DNA from: Nocardioides sp. 1609
GTDB lineage: Bacteria; Actinomycetota; Actinomycetes; Propionibacteriales; Nocardioidaceae
Assembly (NCBI RefSeq): GCF_004522105.1
Contig: NZ_SPUJ01000004.1
Span: 62,001-126,000 of the forward strand
Length of the DNA: 64,000 nt
Reading direction: 5' to 3'
How positions within the stretch are numbered: the stretch's first letter is position 1; each line of letters opens with the position of its first letter. Under the pieces are notes generated by a model. That model was not told where the DNA came from. It worked only from the letters and a program-made list of their open reading frames with translations, and searched no databases. The position numbers and the translations under genes are program-made. This document shows, piece by piece, positions 15,924 to 24,233 of this stretch.

Positions 15924-16073
15924 ATGTTCGACCGCATGACGATCCAGGCCGAGGTCGACTACCGCCGCGAGCGGCTCAGCAAGGGCCGCCCGGTGAAGCG
16001 CCGCCGCAACGCCGACCGCACCCGGGTGCCGTTCGTCGGTGCCCGCGAGGAGATCAACGGGCGCGTCGGCTGA
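15924..16073 (+). CDS. Small basic protein, 49 residues
   Basis: A short ORF that starts with MFDRMTIQAEVDYRRERL, continues with a basic cluster (SKGRPVKRRRNADRTR) and ends near VPFVGAREEINGRVG. It has a GAGGAG ribosome site six bases before the ATG and strong third-position GC bias. It is predicted to be helical and to bind nucleic acid or another polyanion, but I know no family. It ends 23 bases before the LuxR-type regulator and is probably cotranscribed with it from the structured leader. Confidence 0.55.
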   Translation: MFDRMTIQAEVDYRRERLSKGRPVKRRRNADRTRVPFVGAREEINGRVG

Positions 16074-16096
16074 CCGCGGCACAGCGGTAGCCCAGT

Positions 16097-19060
16097 ATGG
16101 AGCCCGTGGCGATCCAGTCCAGCACGATGGTGGGACGAGACGCCGAGCTCGCGGAGATAGCCGCGTCGCTCGGCGTCCGTCCTTCTCGACCGGCCGACCG
16201 GCTGGTCGACGTGCTGCTCTCGGGCGACGCGGGTGTCGGCAAGACCCGCCTGCTCCGCGCGCTGCGCGACCTCGCCTTCGACGAGGGCTGGCAGGTGTAC
16301 GCCGGGCACTGCCTCGACTTCGGCGACAGCGCACTGCCCTACCTCCCCTTCTCCGAGGTGCTCGGTCGGATCACCACCGAGCTCCCCGAGGTCGCCGCCG
16401 AGGTGGCGGCCACCCACCCGGCCCTGGCCCGGCTGCAGCCCGTGCGCCGCCAGATGGCCGACTCCGACCCCGTCGACGCCGAGGCCTCCGCCCTCGACCG
16501 CGCCGACCTCTTCCGCGCGATGCTGGCCGTCCTCCAGGCCGCCGCGCGCCGGGCCCCGCTGCTGCTGGTCATCGAGGACACCCACTGGGCCGACCAGTCG
16601 ACCCGCGACATGCTGAGCTTCCTCCTCTCCCGGCTCGACTCCGACGGGTTCGCCGTGGTCGCGTCGTACCGCTCCGACGACCTGCACCGCCGTCACCCGC
16701 TGCGTCGTCAGGTCGCCGAGTGGTCGCGGCTGCGCGGGGTCGAGCGGATCAACCTCTCGCCGCTCGACGACGCCGCCGTCCGCTCGCTCGTCCTGCAGCT
16801 CGTGCCGGGCGGGCTCCCCGAGGCCGAGCTGGCCGACGTCGTGGCGCGCGCCGAGGGCAACGCGTTCTTCGTCGAGGAGCTCGTCAGCGCCGCCGCCGAC
16901 CCGGGCAGCGTGATCCCGGCCGACCTCGCCGACGTCCTGCTGGTGCGCCTCGACAGGCTCGACGACGAGGCGCGCGCGGTCGTCCGCACCGCCAGCGCCA
17001 GCGGCCGCCGGATCAGCCACGAGATGCTCGAGGCAACCTCCGAGCTCGGCACCGACGCCCTCGAGCGCGGCCTGCGCGGCGCCGTGGAGATGAACGTCCT
17101 GGTCGCCGACCGCGGCGCCTACGCCTTCCGGCACGCGCTCCTCGGCGAGGCCGTGTACGACGACCTGCTGCCCGGCGAGCGCGCCCGCCTGCACGCCCGC
17201 TACGTCGCCGCGCTGAGCCAGGGCTCGGCCCGCGGCACCGCCGCCGAGCTGGCCCGCCACGCCCGTCTCGCGATGGACAAGACGACCGCGCTGCAGGCCA
17301 GCGTCCGCGCCGGCAACGAGGCGATCGAGGTCGGGGGGCCAGACGAGGCGGCCTACCACTACCAGCAGGCGCTGGAGATCCTCAGCAGCGCGACCGCCCA
17401 GGGCGCCGAGTCCGACCTCGGCGACCACGGGGTCGACCTGGCCAAGCTCGTCGTCCGCGCGGCCGACGCCCTCATCGCCTCGGGCGATCCCGAGCGCGCC
17501 GCCGGCGTCATCCGGGAGCAGCTCGACCTCCTGCCGGCCGACGCCCCCGCCACCCGGCGAGCGCGGATGCTCGCGGCGCTCGCCAACGCGGTCTTCCTCA
17601 CCGAGGACGACCACGAGCGCTCCCACGAGATCTCGGCCGAGGCCGTCGCCCTGGTGCCCGACGACGGCAGCCGGCTGCGCGCCGTCGTCCTGACCGTGCA
17701 CGCCCGGATCCTGTCGGGCTACGGCCGCTACGAGGAGGCCCGCGCCGTCGGCGTCGACGCGCTCGACCTCGCCGAGCGGCTCGACCTGCGCGAGCTCGCC
17801 TCCGACGCGATCACCACGCTGTCGGGACTGAAGAAGGCCGGTCCGAAGGAGGGGCTGCGTGGGGCGCTGGAGGAGGCGATCCAGCGCGCGGTCGAGGCGG
17901 ACGCCATCCACGCCGAGCTGCGCGGTCGCTTCCTGCTCGGCCGCTCCTACCAGGACTGGGCGGAGTTCGACGAGGCCGCGGTCTGGTTCGCGAGCGCCAT
18001 CGAGCGGGCCACCGACGCGGGACTGCCGTGGGCGCCGTACGGGTTCGAGGCACGCTGGCAGCTGGCGTGGATCGAGGTCGTGCGCGGCCGCTGGGACGAG
18101 GCGCTCGAGCTGTTCGTGGTCGAGGGACCGTTCCCGCCGCCGATCCCGCGCGCCATGCTCACCGTGCTGCGCCTGCAGATCCTGCAGCGGCGGGGCGAGG
18201 ACGTCGGCGCCCGCGTCGGCGGGCTCCGGCCGTTCTGGCGCCGCGAGGGCGCCATCGGGATCCACGCCGCCTCCATCGAGATGATCGCCGCCGGACGTCG
18301 CGACGAGCCGGCCGCGGCGCTGGCGTCGTACGACGAGGCGGTGGCGGTGCTGAGCCGCATCTGGCGCGAGTGGTTCAGCGCGCGCATCCGGCTCGCAGCG
18401 GTGGCGCTCGGCGTCGTCGCCGACGCGCTGGCCACGCGGAGCCACACCGAGCGCGAGGCGCTGCTCGTCGACGTGGAGCGCCTGCACAGCGACGGCCACG
18501 TCGTGCTCGACCGCTACACCGACCCGTCGGGTCACTGGGGCCCCGAGGGGCAGGCGTGGTTGAAGCGCCTCGACGCCGAGACCCTGCGGGCGCGGTGGAT
18601 GGCCGGCATCGACGCCCCCGGGCTCGACGAGCTCGTCGAGACCTGGCGGGAGACCGAGACGGCGTTCGCCGAGTTCGGCCACGTCTACGAGCTGGCCGTC
18701 GTCCGCACGCGTCTGGCCGCCATCCTGCGCTCGACCGGCGACCTCGCCGGCGCCCGCGAGCTCGGCGACCTGGCGCGGGAGGCGGCGCACCGGCTCGGCG
18801 CCCAGCCGCTGCTCGACGCCCTGCGCGCGATCGGGTCGGCGCCGGTGCGCGAGCCGGCGTCCACCGTCGCCCTCACCGCGCGCGAGCGCGAGATCCTCGG
18901 TCACGTCGCCCAGGGGCGGTCCAACGGCGAGATCGCCAAGCTGCTGTTCATCAGCGCCAAGACCGTCTCGGTGCACGTGTCCAACATCCTCGGCAAGCTC
19001 GAGGCCTCCGGCCGCACCGAGGCCGCCGCGATCGCCCGCCGCCGCGGCCTCCTCGACTGA
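16097..19060 (+). CDS. Large ATP-binding LuxR-family transcriptional regulator (LAL type)
   Basis: 987 residues. An N-terminal STAND-like ATPase has Walker A GDAGVGKT at residues 43-50 and a Walker B-like LLLVIEDTHWADQST near residues 155-169. A long helical, TPR-like middle follows (repeated EALELF, AAVWFASA-type helices). The C-terminal LuxR HTH spans about residues 923-985 (LTAREREILGHVAQGRSNGE, then AKTVSVHVSNILGKL). Such proteins are ATP-dependent transcription activators that sense small molecules or partner proteins through the middle region. The start could be ATG 16097 or GTG 16106 nine bases later; the latter has CAGTAT seven bases upstream. Its targets are unknown; the hut operon upstream and the sucrase-like gene downstream are candidates by position only. 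Confidence 0.88.
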   Translation: MEPVAIQSSTMVGRDAELAEIAASLGVRPSRPADRLVDVLLSGDAGVGKTRLLRALRDLAFDEGWQVYAGHCLDFGDSALPYLPFSEVLGRITTELPEVAAEVAATHPALARLQPVRRQMADSDPVDAEASALDRADLFRAMLAVLQAAARRAPLLLVIEDTHWADQSTRDMLSFLLSRLDSDGFAVVASYRSDDLHRRHPLRRQVAEWSRLRGVERINLSPLDDAAVRSLVLQLVPGGLPEAELADVVARAEGNAFFVEELVSAAADPGSVIPADLADVLLVRLDRLDDEARAVVRTASASGRRISHEMLEATSELGTDALERGLRGAVEMNVLVADRGAYAFRHALLGEAVYDDLLPGERARLHARYVAALSQGSARGTAAELARHARLAMDKTTALQASVRAGNEAIEVGGPDEAAYHYQQALEILSSATAQGAESDLGDHGVDLAKLVVRAADALIASGDPERAAGVIREQLDLLPADAPATRRARMLAALANAVFLTEDDHERSHEISAEAVALVPDDGSRLRAVVLTVHARILSGYGRYEEARAVGVDALDLAERLDLRELASDAITTLSGLKKAGPKEGLRGALEEAIQRAVEADAIHAELRGRFLLGRSYQDWAEFDEAAVWFASAIERATDAGLPWAPYGFEARWQLAWIEVVRGRWDEALELFVVEGPFPPPIPRAMLTVLRLQILQRRGEDVGARVGGLRPFWRREGAIGIHAASIEMIAAGRRDEPAAALASYDEAVAVLSRIWREWFSARIRLAAVALGVVADALATRSHTEREALLVDVERLHSDGHVVLDRYTDPSGHWGPEGQAWLKRLDAETLRARWMAGIDAPGLDELVETWRETETAFAEFGHVYELAVVRTRLAAILRSTGDLAGARELGDLAREAAHRLGAQPLLDALRAIGSAPVREPASTVALTAREREILGHVAQGRSNGEIAKLLFISAKTVSVHVSNILGKLEASGRTEAAAIARRRGLLD

Positions 19061-19067
19061 CTCCCGC

Positions 19068-19137
19068 TGACCCGTCACCTATGGGTGACGGGTCAGCGAG
19101 GATCTCGCGGTGACCCGTCACCTATGGGTGACGGGTC
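19068..19137. repeat. Twin 12-bp hairpins flanking a small third hairpin
   Basis: Copy 1 pairs 19068-19079 with 19084-19095 around a TATG loop; copy 2 (19111-19122 with 19127-19137) has the same stem and loop. Between them GCGAG-GAT-CTCGC forms a small hairpin. The array starts 8 bases after the LuxR stop. It lacks a U-tract, so it may act as a terminator or as a REP-like mRNA stabiliser. Confidence 0.65.
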
Positions 19138-19158
19138 GGCGTCTGGTGGGATGGTGAG

Positions 19159-19932
19159 GTGACGACGTTCCGCTGCTCGCGCGCCAGCGAGGACGACGGC
19201 CCCGACGGCCCCGGCGGCCCCGGCGGCCCCGGCGGGGAGCCGATCGCCGGCACCGCGCCGACCGATGCGGCCTGGCTGCTGCTCGAGGACGCCGGCCCGT
19301 GGCCCTCGGCGGTGACGGCGGGGGTCGACGACGGGCGGGCGGCGGGGGCGCGGGTGCAGCTCGTGCGCCGTCCGGTCCGCACTGATGCCGGGGCGGGGTC
19401 GTTCGAGCGTCGCCTGGTGCTGCCCGACGCCAGCGACGAGCCGCTGCTCCTCGTCTGCACCCACGGACGCCGCGACGTCTGCTGCGCCGAGCGCGGCCGG
19501 CCGGTCGCGGCGGCGCTCGCGGCCCGGTGGCCGGTCGCGACGTGGGAGACCACCCACCTCGGGGGGCACCGGTTCGCCGCGACCCTGGTCGCGTTCCCGA
19601 GCGGCGTCGTCCTCGGCCGGCTCGACCCCGGGACCGCCGTCCTCGCCGTCGAGGAGCTGCTCGCCGGGAGGATGCCGCTCGACCACGCGCGCGGCCGCGC
19701 CGGGTGGCCGGCACGGGCCCAGTACGCCGACCTCACGCTGCGCCGGCGGCACGGCTGGACCGGCCTCGGCGACGTCCGGCTGGTCGCGACCGAGGGCGAC
19801 GAGGTGACGCTCGCGACGCCGTCCGGCGAGGTCACGGTGGCCGTCGACGAGCGTCCGGGGGAGCCGCGGCGCCAGTCGTGCGCCAACCTGAAGACCAAGG
19901 CGGCGCCCGTCCTGACGCTCCGCGAGGGCTGA
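19159..19932 (+). CDS. Sucrase/ferredoxin-like family protein
   Basis: 257 residues. The cysteine motif CTHGRRDVCCAERGRPVAAAL is the mark of the Suc_Fer-like (thioredoxin-like [2Fe-2S]) family, as is the later THLGGHRFAATLVAFPSG block. A last cysteine lies in QSCANLKTKAAP near the C-terminus. The protein is probably an iron-sulphur electron carrier, cytosolic, despite the family's historical name. A Gly/Pro run (GPDGPGGPGGPGG) near the N-terminus looks like a flexible tail. The P450 gene begins 23 bases downstream, and the pair could be functionally linked as redox partner and oxygenase (inference only). Confidence 0.8.
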   Translation: MTTFRCSRASEDDGPDGPGGPGGPGGEPIAGTAPTDAAWLLLEDAGPWPSAVTAGVDDGRAAGARVQLVRRPVRTDAGAGSFERRLVLPDASDEPLLLVCTHGRRDVCCAERGRPVAAALAARWPVATWETTHLGGHRFAATLVAFPSGVVLGRLDPGTAVLAVEELLAGRMPLDHARGRAGWPARAQYADLTLRRRHGWTGLGDVRLVATEGDEVTLATPSGEVTVAVDERPGEPRRQSCANLKTKAAPVLTLREG

Positions 19933-19943
19933 CTACCCGCGAG

Positions 19944-19955
19944 TACGCTGACCGC
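19944..19955 (+). promoter_or_regulatory. -10 box, leaderless start of the P450 gene
   Basis: TACGCT at 19944-19949 is followed by GACCGC and GTG 19956, a six-base gap. Confidence 0.5.
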
Positions 19956-21365
19956 GTGACCGACCTCGACGACGTCGCCGCCCTCACCGCGACGCGGTTC
20001 CGCGCCACCCGCGTGGTCGGAGGCAGCACCCCGTCGCCGCCGAGGGACGCCGCCCTGCCGCCCGGTCCGCGGTGGCCGGCACTGGTGCAGACGGTCGCAC
20101 TGATGCGGTTCCGGCACCGGTTCCACCCCTGGCTGCACCGGCGCTACGGCGACGTCTACACGGTGCGGCTGATCCCGGGAGGCCGGCCGCTGGTGATGGT
20201 GACCCGTCCGGAGCACGCCAAGGAGGTCTTCGCGGGCGACCCGGAGGTCTTCCACGCGGGCAAGGGCAACGCGATCCTCGGGCCGATCATGGGCCGGCAC
20301 TCGCTGCTGCTCCAGGACTCCGTCGACCACCGGCGGGCCCGCAAGCTGCTGATGCCGGCGTTCAACGGCCACGCGCTCCGGGAGTACGCCGACCTGGTCA
20401 CCGACCTCGCGCGCGCCGAGGTCGGCCGCTGGGGCGACGGGTCGAGCTTCCGCAGCCTCGACCGGATGAACGCGCTGACCCTGGAGGTCATCCTGCGCGT
20501 CGTGTTCGGCGTCACCGACGAGGAGCGCCTCGCCGCCCTCCGTCCGCGGGTCAACGCCACCGTCGACGTCCCGCCGGTCGTGCTGCTCGGCTGGGGCTAC
20601 CCGTGGCTGCAGCGCTTCGGCATCTGGAAGCGCGTGGTCGACAACCAGTACGAGCTCGACCGGCTGATGTACGCCGAGATCCGCGAGCGTCGCACCGCCC
20701 CCGACCTGGCCGAGCGCACCGACGTCCTGTCGCGCCTGGTCCGGGTCGGCCAGGGCGCCGACGCGGCGCCCGAGGACCGGCTCAGCGACCTCGAGCTGCG
20801 CGACCAGCTCGTCACGCTCCTGCTCGCCGGCCACGAGACGACCGCGACCGCGCTGGCCTGGGCGCTCTACGAGCTCGGCCGCCACCCCGACCTGCACGAG
20901 CGCACGGTCCGCGCCGTCGCCGGGGCCGACGACCACGACCGTGACGCCTGGCTCGAGGCGGTGCTCAAGGAGTCGATGCGGCTGCACCCGGTGATCCCGA
21001 TGGTGGTCCGCACCCTGATGGCACCGGCGAGGATCGCCGGCCACGACCTGCCGGCCGGCGCCACCGTCGCGCCGTCGATCATCGTCAGCCACCAGCGCGA
21101 CGACAACCACCCCGACCCCGAGGTGTTCCGCCCCGACCGGTTCCTCGGGCAGAGCCCGCCCACCAACACCTGGATCCCCTTCGGCGGCGGCGTGCGACGG
21201 TGCATCGGCGCGGGCTTCTCGCTGATGGAGGGCGTCGCCGTGCTGCGCGAGGTCTTCGAGGCCTTCGACGTCGAGGCCGACGGCGACGACGTCCCGCTGG
21301 TCCGCAACATCACCTCCGTCCCGCGGCGCGGCGCCCGGATCCGGGTCCGTCGCCGATCGCGGTAG
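19956..21365 (+). CDS. Cytochrome P450
   Basis: 469 residues. Family marks: the I-helix oxygen-activation motif AGHETT at about residue 290, the K-helix ExxR in LKESMRLHP, the PERF-like FRPDRFLG, and the heme loop FGGGVRRCIGAGF with the axial Cys at about residue 416. The N-terminus has no membrane anchor, so it is a soluble bacterial P450. Substrate is not predictable. The TAG stop lies inside a palindromic repeat (21358-21394), which may have replaced the original C-terminus. The sucrase/ferredoxin-like gene lies directly upstream, while GNAT genes converge from the other side. Confidence 0.92.
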   Translation: MTDLDDVAALTATRFRATRVVGGSTPSPPRDAALPPGPRWPALVQTVALMRFRHRFHPWLHRRYGDVYTVRLIPGGRPLVMVTRPEHAKEVFAGDPEVFHAGKGNAILGPIMGRHSLLLQDSVDHRRARKLLMPAFNGHALREYADLVTDLARAEVGRWGDGSSFRSLDRMNALTLEVILRVVFGVTDEERLAALRPRVNATVDVPPVVLLGWGYPWLQRFGIWKRVVDNQYELDRLMYAEIRERRTAPDLAERTDVLSRLVRVGQGADAAPEDRLSDLELRDQLVTLLLAGHETTATALAWALYELGRHPDLHERTVRAVAGADDHDRDAWLEAVLKESMRLHPVIPMVVRTLMAPARIAGHDLPAGATVAPSIIVSHQRDDNHPDPEVFRPDRFLGQSPPTNTWIPFGGGVRRCIGAGFSLMEGVAVLREVFEAFDVEADGDDVPLVRNITSVPRRGARIRVRRRSR

Positions 21366-21394
21366 CCCCGGACCGGGGTGGTCCGGGACTACCC
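21358..21394. repeat. Palindromic repeat overlapping the P450 stop codon
   Basis: GGTAGCCCCGGACC (21361-21374) faces GGTCCGGGACTACC (21380-21393), 13 of 14 positions complementary, with a 5-base loop. The outer sequence GCGGTAG(T/C)CCCGG is shared with the perfect palindrome at 12098-12164. The TAG of the P450 gene (21363-21365) is part of the repeat. Confidence 0.7.
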
Positions 21395-21826
21395 CTGCGG
21401 AGACGCCAGGACCATCCACACCCAGGCGCGGCGCTGCCCCTGGTTCCAGGCCCGCTCCTCCTCGGCGGGAAGCCGGGTGAAGCCGTTCGCGAGGTAGCAG
21501 GCGATGGCGACGTGGTTGTCGTCGGTGGTGCGGAGCATCGTGGTGGCCAGGCCGGTCGAGGCGGCCTCGGCGACGAGCAGGCGGGTCAGCAGCCCGCCGT
21601 GACCGCGGCCGCGCAGCGGCTCCGGAACGATCAGCCGGGCGAGCTCGACCTCGTCCTCCTCGGGGTCCAGCCACAGCTCGCCGTACGCCGACGGCGTCCC
21701 GTCGACCTCGAGCACCCAGGGGAGCACCTCGTCGTCGTCCCACCACTCCAGGACGCCGGCCGGCTCCATCGGGTGCCAGGCGGCGATCGTCGCGACGTCG
21801 TCGCGGGTCGCCCGGCGCAGCGTCAC
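21389..21826 (-). CDS. GNAT family N-acetyltransferase
   Basis: 145 residues with a complete GNAT core: LRRATRDDVATIAAWH at the N-terminus, ARLIVPEPLRGRGHGGLLTRLL (the acetyl-CoA loop R-G-x-G-x-G/A) and CYLANGFTRLPAEEE at the end. It acetylates an unknown amine. GTG 21826 overlaps the stop of the upstream DinB-like gene (GTGA), so the two are coupled. Confidence 0.85.
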   Translation of the reverse strand: MTLRRATRDDVATIAAWHPMEPAGVLEWWDDDEVLPWVLEVDGTPSAYGELWLDPEEDEVELARLIVPEPLRGRGHGGLLTRLLVAEAASTGLATTMLRTTDDNHVAIACYLANGFTRLPAEEERAWNQGQRRAWVWMVLASPQG

Positions 21827-22386
21827 GGCCGGCGTCCGACAAAGGCCATCAGCCGGGTGACCGGGTCGGCGTCGTCGGCGACCACCACGCGCGGACCGTA
21901 CTGGCCGCTGGCGCGGAGCAGCTCGTCCATGGGTTCCATCGCCGCCAGCATCGAGGCGCAGAGGTCGACGTCGAGCGCCTCGGACTGGCCGGTCGCGCGG
22001 GCCAGGTCCCAGGTGTGCATGAAGACGTCGCCGGTGTAGAACCGCGAGACCGCCTCGGGCAGCGGGACGTCGCCGACGTGCGGGTTGCTCAGCACCAGGT
22101 CGGCGCTCGCCGGGTCGTCGAGCAGGCCCTGGACGGCGTCCGCCTGGCTCCGCCAAGCCCCGACGGGGTCGTCGTCGACCGACGGGCCGGCCGGCAGCTC
22201 GATCCCGGTGCCGCCGCGCAGGAAGCCCGGGAACCACTCGACGAGGTGCCGGACGACGTCGCGAGCCGCCCAGCCCTCGACGGGGGCGGGGGCGTCCCAC
22301 GCGCCGGCGCGGTCCGCTCCCTCGACGCGCTCGGTGAAGCCGGCCGCGACGGTGCGGTGGAAGGTGGCGGGGTCGGTGTCGTTCAC
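21823..22386 (-). CDS. TIGR03086-type (DinB-like) metal-binding protein
   Basis: 187 residues of the actinobacterial DinB/mycothiol-maleylpyruvate-isomerase-like fold: VEGWAARDVVRHLVEWFPGF holds the first His, and TGDVFMHTWDLARATGQ carries the second metal-binding His. The family forms four-helix bundles with a metal site; some members transfer mycothiol or bacillithiol, but most are uncharacterised. GTG 22386 has CAGTCT seven bases upstream, fitting a leaderless start. The stop overlaps the GNAT gene. Confidence 0.75.
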   Translation of the reverse strand: MNDTDPATFHRTVAAGFTERVEGADRAGAWDAPAPVEGWAARDVVRHLVEWFPGFLRGGTGIELPAGPSVDDDPVGAWRSQADAVQGLLDDPASADLVLSNPHVGDVPLPEAVSRFYTGDVFMHTWDLARATGQSEALDVDLCASMLAAMEPMDELLRASGQYGPRVVVADDADPVTRLMAFVGRRP

Positions 22387-22399
22387 GGTGCTCAGACTG
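22387..22399 (-). promoter_or_regulatory. -10 box, leaderless start
   Basis: Minus-strand CAGTCT (22399-22394), then seven bases, then GTG 22386. Confidence 0.4.
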
Positions 22400-22451
22400 C
22401 CCGACCGGGCCGGATCCATCGACCGGGATCCGGGCGCGCCCAGGCGGCGGG

Positions 22452-22922
22452 CTAGCGCGAGAGCGCCCAGCCGAGGACGCCGAGCGCGCCGGTCGAGGTG
22501 GCGGTCCGGACGACGTTCCACCGCACCCAGGGGTCCTCGAACGCCGTCCGGGCGGCCGCCGGGTCGGCGTCGCCGGCCGCGGCGAGGGCGTCGTTGAGCG
22601 GCACGTTGCCGACGACGGTGACCACGACCGTCGCGGCGGCGAGCGCCAACCCGGCGATCGCCCACGGGCGGGCCGACCCCGACGTCGCCGCGACGCCGAG
22701 GGCGGCGAGCGCGGGCGCGCCGACGAACGTCGCGAGGAAGACCGGGTTCACGATCGCGACGTTCGCGTGCTGCATCGTCGAGACGAACGTGCGGTCGTCG
22801 GTGCGGGCGAGTCCGGGCATCACCCCCGACGCCCAGGTGTAGTAGGTGCCGGCCTGGAGCCCGTTGGCGACCACGGCGGCGAGGAGGATCGGGACCCGGA
22901 GGTGCTCGAGGGAGTCGGCCAT
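22452..22922 (-). CDS. DUF1772 (anthrone oxygenase-like) membrane protein
   Basis: 156 residues with about four hydrophobic segments. The blocks GLQAGTYYTWASGVMPGL, FVSTMQHANVAIVNPVFLATF and VGNVPLNDALA followed by WNVVRT are typical of DUF1772, a four-helix membrane family that includes anthrone oxygenase-like and stress-related proteins. The start ATG 22922 was chosen because upstream in-frame sequence belongs to the divergent AraC promoter region. It lies 65 bases upstream of the DinB-like gene on the same strand. Function unknown. Confidence 0.75.
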   Translation of the reverse strand: MADSLEHLRVPILLAAVVANGLQAGTYYTWASGVMPGLARTDDRTFVSTMQHANVAIVNPVFLATFVGAPALAALGVAATSGSARPWAIAGLALAAATVVVTVVGNVPLNDALAAAGDADPAAARTAFEDPWVRWNVVRTATSTGALGVLGWALSR

Positions 22923-23004
22923 GGCTCCAGCCCACCACGGGTGGTCGAGACGATCCATGCTCCTGGGTGCCGATCCCATGCGTGATCGTCTAGCGTGTCG
23001 GGAC

Positions 23005-24003
23005 ATGGACGGTCTGGCCGCGCTCCTCGACGGACCCCGCGCCCGCGGGGCCTTCCTGCTCCGCTGCCTGTTCGACCCGCCGTGGTCGGTGCGCCTGGCC
23101 GACGACGCCCCGCTGTCGGTGACCGCGGTCGTGCGCGGCCACTCCTGGCTGCTGCCGGCCGGGGCGTCGACCTGGGCGCCGGTCCGGCTCGGGCCGGGCG
23201 ACGTCGCCGTCCTGCGCCCCGACCGCCAGGACCTCGGGGCGGCGTACGCCGTCATCGCCGACGACCCCGCGACCGACGTGCAGGCCGTCATCCACCCCGG
23301 CCAGGTCTGCCGGACGCCCGACGGCCGCGAGCTGCACGAGGAGATGCACCAGGGCGTGCGCAGCTGGGGCAACAGCGCCGAGGGCGCGACGGTGCTCCTC
23401 ACGGGCGCCTACGCCGTCGACGGCGAGCTGGGTGGGCGGCTGCTGCACGCGCTGCCGGGGCTCGTCGTCCTCGGGGCAGGCGAGCTGGACAGCCCGCTCG
23501 TCGACCTCCTCGGAGCCGAGATCCTGCGCGACGACCCCGGACAGCAGGCCGTGCTCGACCGGCTGCTCGACCTGCTGCTGGTCGCGGCGCTGCGCACCTG
23601 GTTCGCCCGGCCGGACGCCGCACCGCCGCGCTGGTACGCCGCGCAGGCCGACCCCGTGGTCGGCCCGGCCCTCCGGCTCGCCCAGCACCACCCCGAGCGG
23701 CCCTGGACCGTGGCGGCGCTCGCCGCCACCGCCGGGCTGTCCCGCGCGGCGTTCGCGCGGCGCTTCCACGACCTCGTCGGGCAGCCGCCGATGACGTTCC
23801 TCACCGAGTGGCGCCTCGACCTCGCCGCCGACCTGCTGCTCGACCCCGACCTCACCCTCGCCGCGGTCGCGCACCGGGTGGGCTACGGGTCGCCGTTCGC
23901 GCTGAGTGCGGCGTTCACCCGTCGGCGGGGCATGTCTCCTCGGGAGCACCGTCGGCGATGCGCCGGAACCCGAGCACCCCTGGCGTCGGCGGCTGCCACG
24001 TGA
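23005..24003 (+). CDS. AraC family transcriptional regulator, cupin type
   Basis: 332 residues. The N-terminal half (VTAVVRGHSWLLPAG, VRLGPGDVAVLRP) is a cupin-like sensor domain of the AraC_binding_2/cupin_6 class. The C-terminal half has two HTH motifs: WTVAALAATAGLSRAAFARR and the second around LTLAAVAHRVGYGSPFALSA followed by FTRRRGMSPREHRR. Such regulators often control detoxification or a divergent reductase/oxidase; here the divergent DUF1772 gene is the natural candidate target. ATG 23005 is preceded by TAGCGT at eight bases. The 3' end overlaps a gene remnant on the other strand. Confidence 0.88.
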   Translation: MDGLAALLDGPRARGAFLLRCLFDPPWSVRLADDAPLSVTAVVRGHSWLLPAGASTWAPVRLGPGDVAVLRPDRQDLGAAYAVIADDPATDVQAVIHPGQVCRTPDGRELHEEMHQGVRSWGNSAEGATVLLTGAYAVDGELGGRLLHALPGLVVLGAGELDSPLVDLLGAEILRDDPGQQAVLDRLLDLLLVAALRTWFARPDAAPPRWYAAQADPVVGPALRLAQHHPERPWTVAALAATAGLSRAAFARRFHDLVGQPPMTFLTEWRLDLAADLLLDPDLTLAAVAHRVGYGSPFALSAAFTRRRGMSPREHRRRCAGTRAPLASAAAT

Positions 24004-24230
24004 GCACCTCGGGCTCGCCGGTGGTGAGCACCAGCCGGACGCCGTGGGCGGCGCCGGTCGGCCAGCGCCGCGGCCCGGTCGACGAGGGTCCGGAGGCCGG
24101 CGTCGGACCGGTCGCAGGTCGTGCCGGTGTCGGGCAGGGGCACCGGCAGCAGGTCGGTGAGGTCGAGCGCGTCCGCCGTCAGCCGGTCGGCGAGCGCGTG
24201 GACCCCGTCGGGGTCGAGGGCGAGGGCCAT
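23915..24230 (-). pseudogene. Frameshifted hypothetical gene
   Basis: ATG 24230 opens a frame reading ALALDPDGVHALADRLTADA and on to about residue 60. There its codon character collapses at a GGG run (24046-24048). One base out of register, the sequence again reads like protein (HGVRLVLTTGEPEVLTWQ and on, ending ADG) to a TGA at 23915-23917. A single-base slip would join them into a protein of about 105 residues. It overlaps the AraC 3' end by 89 bases. Either a sequencing error or a true frameshift explains it. The N-terminus faintly resembles ESX-type small helical proteins. Confidence 0.5.
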
Positions 24231-24233
24231 CGC

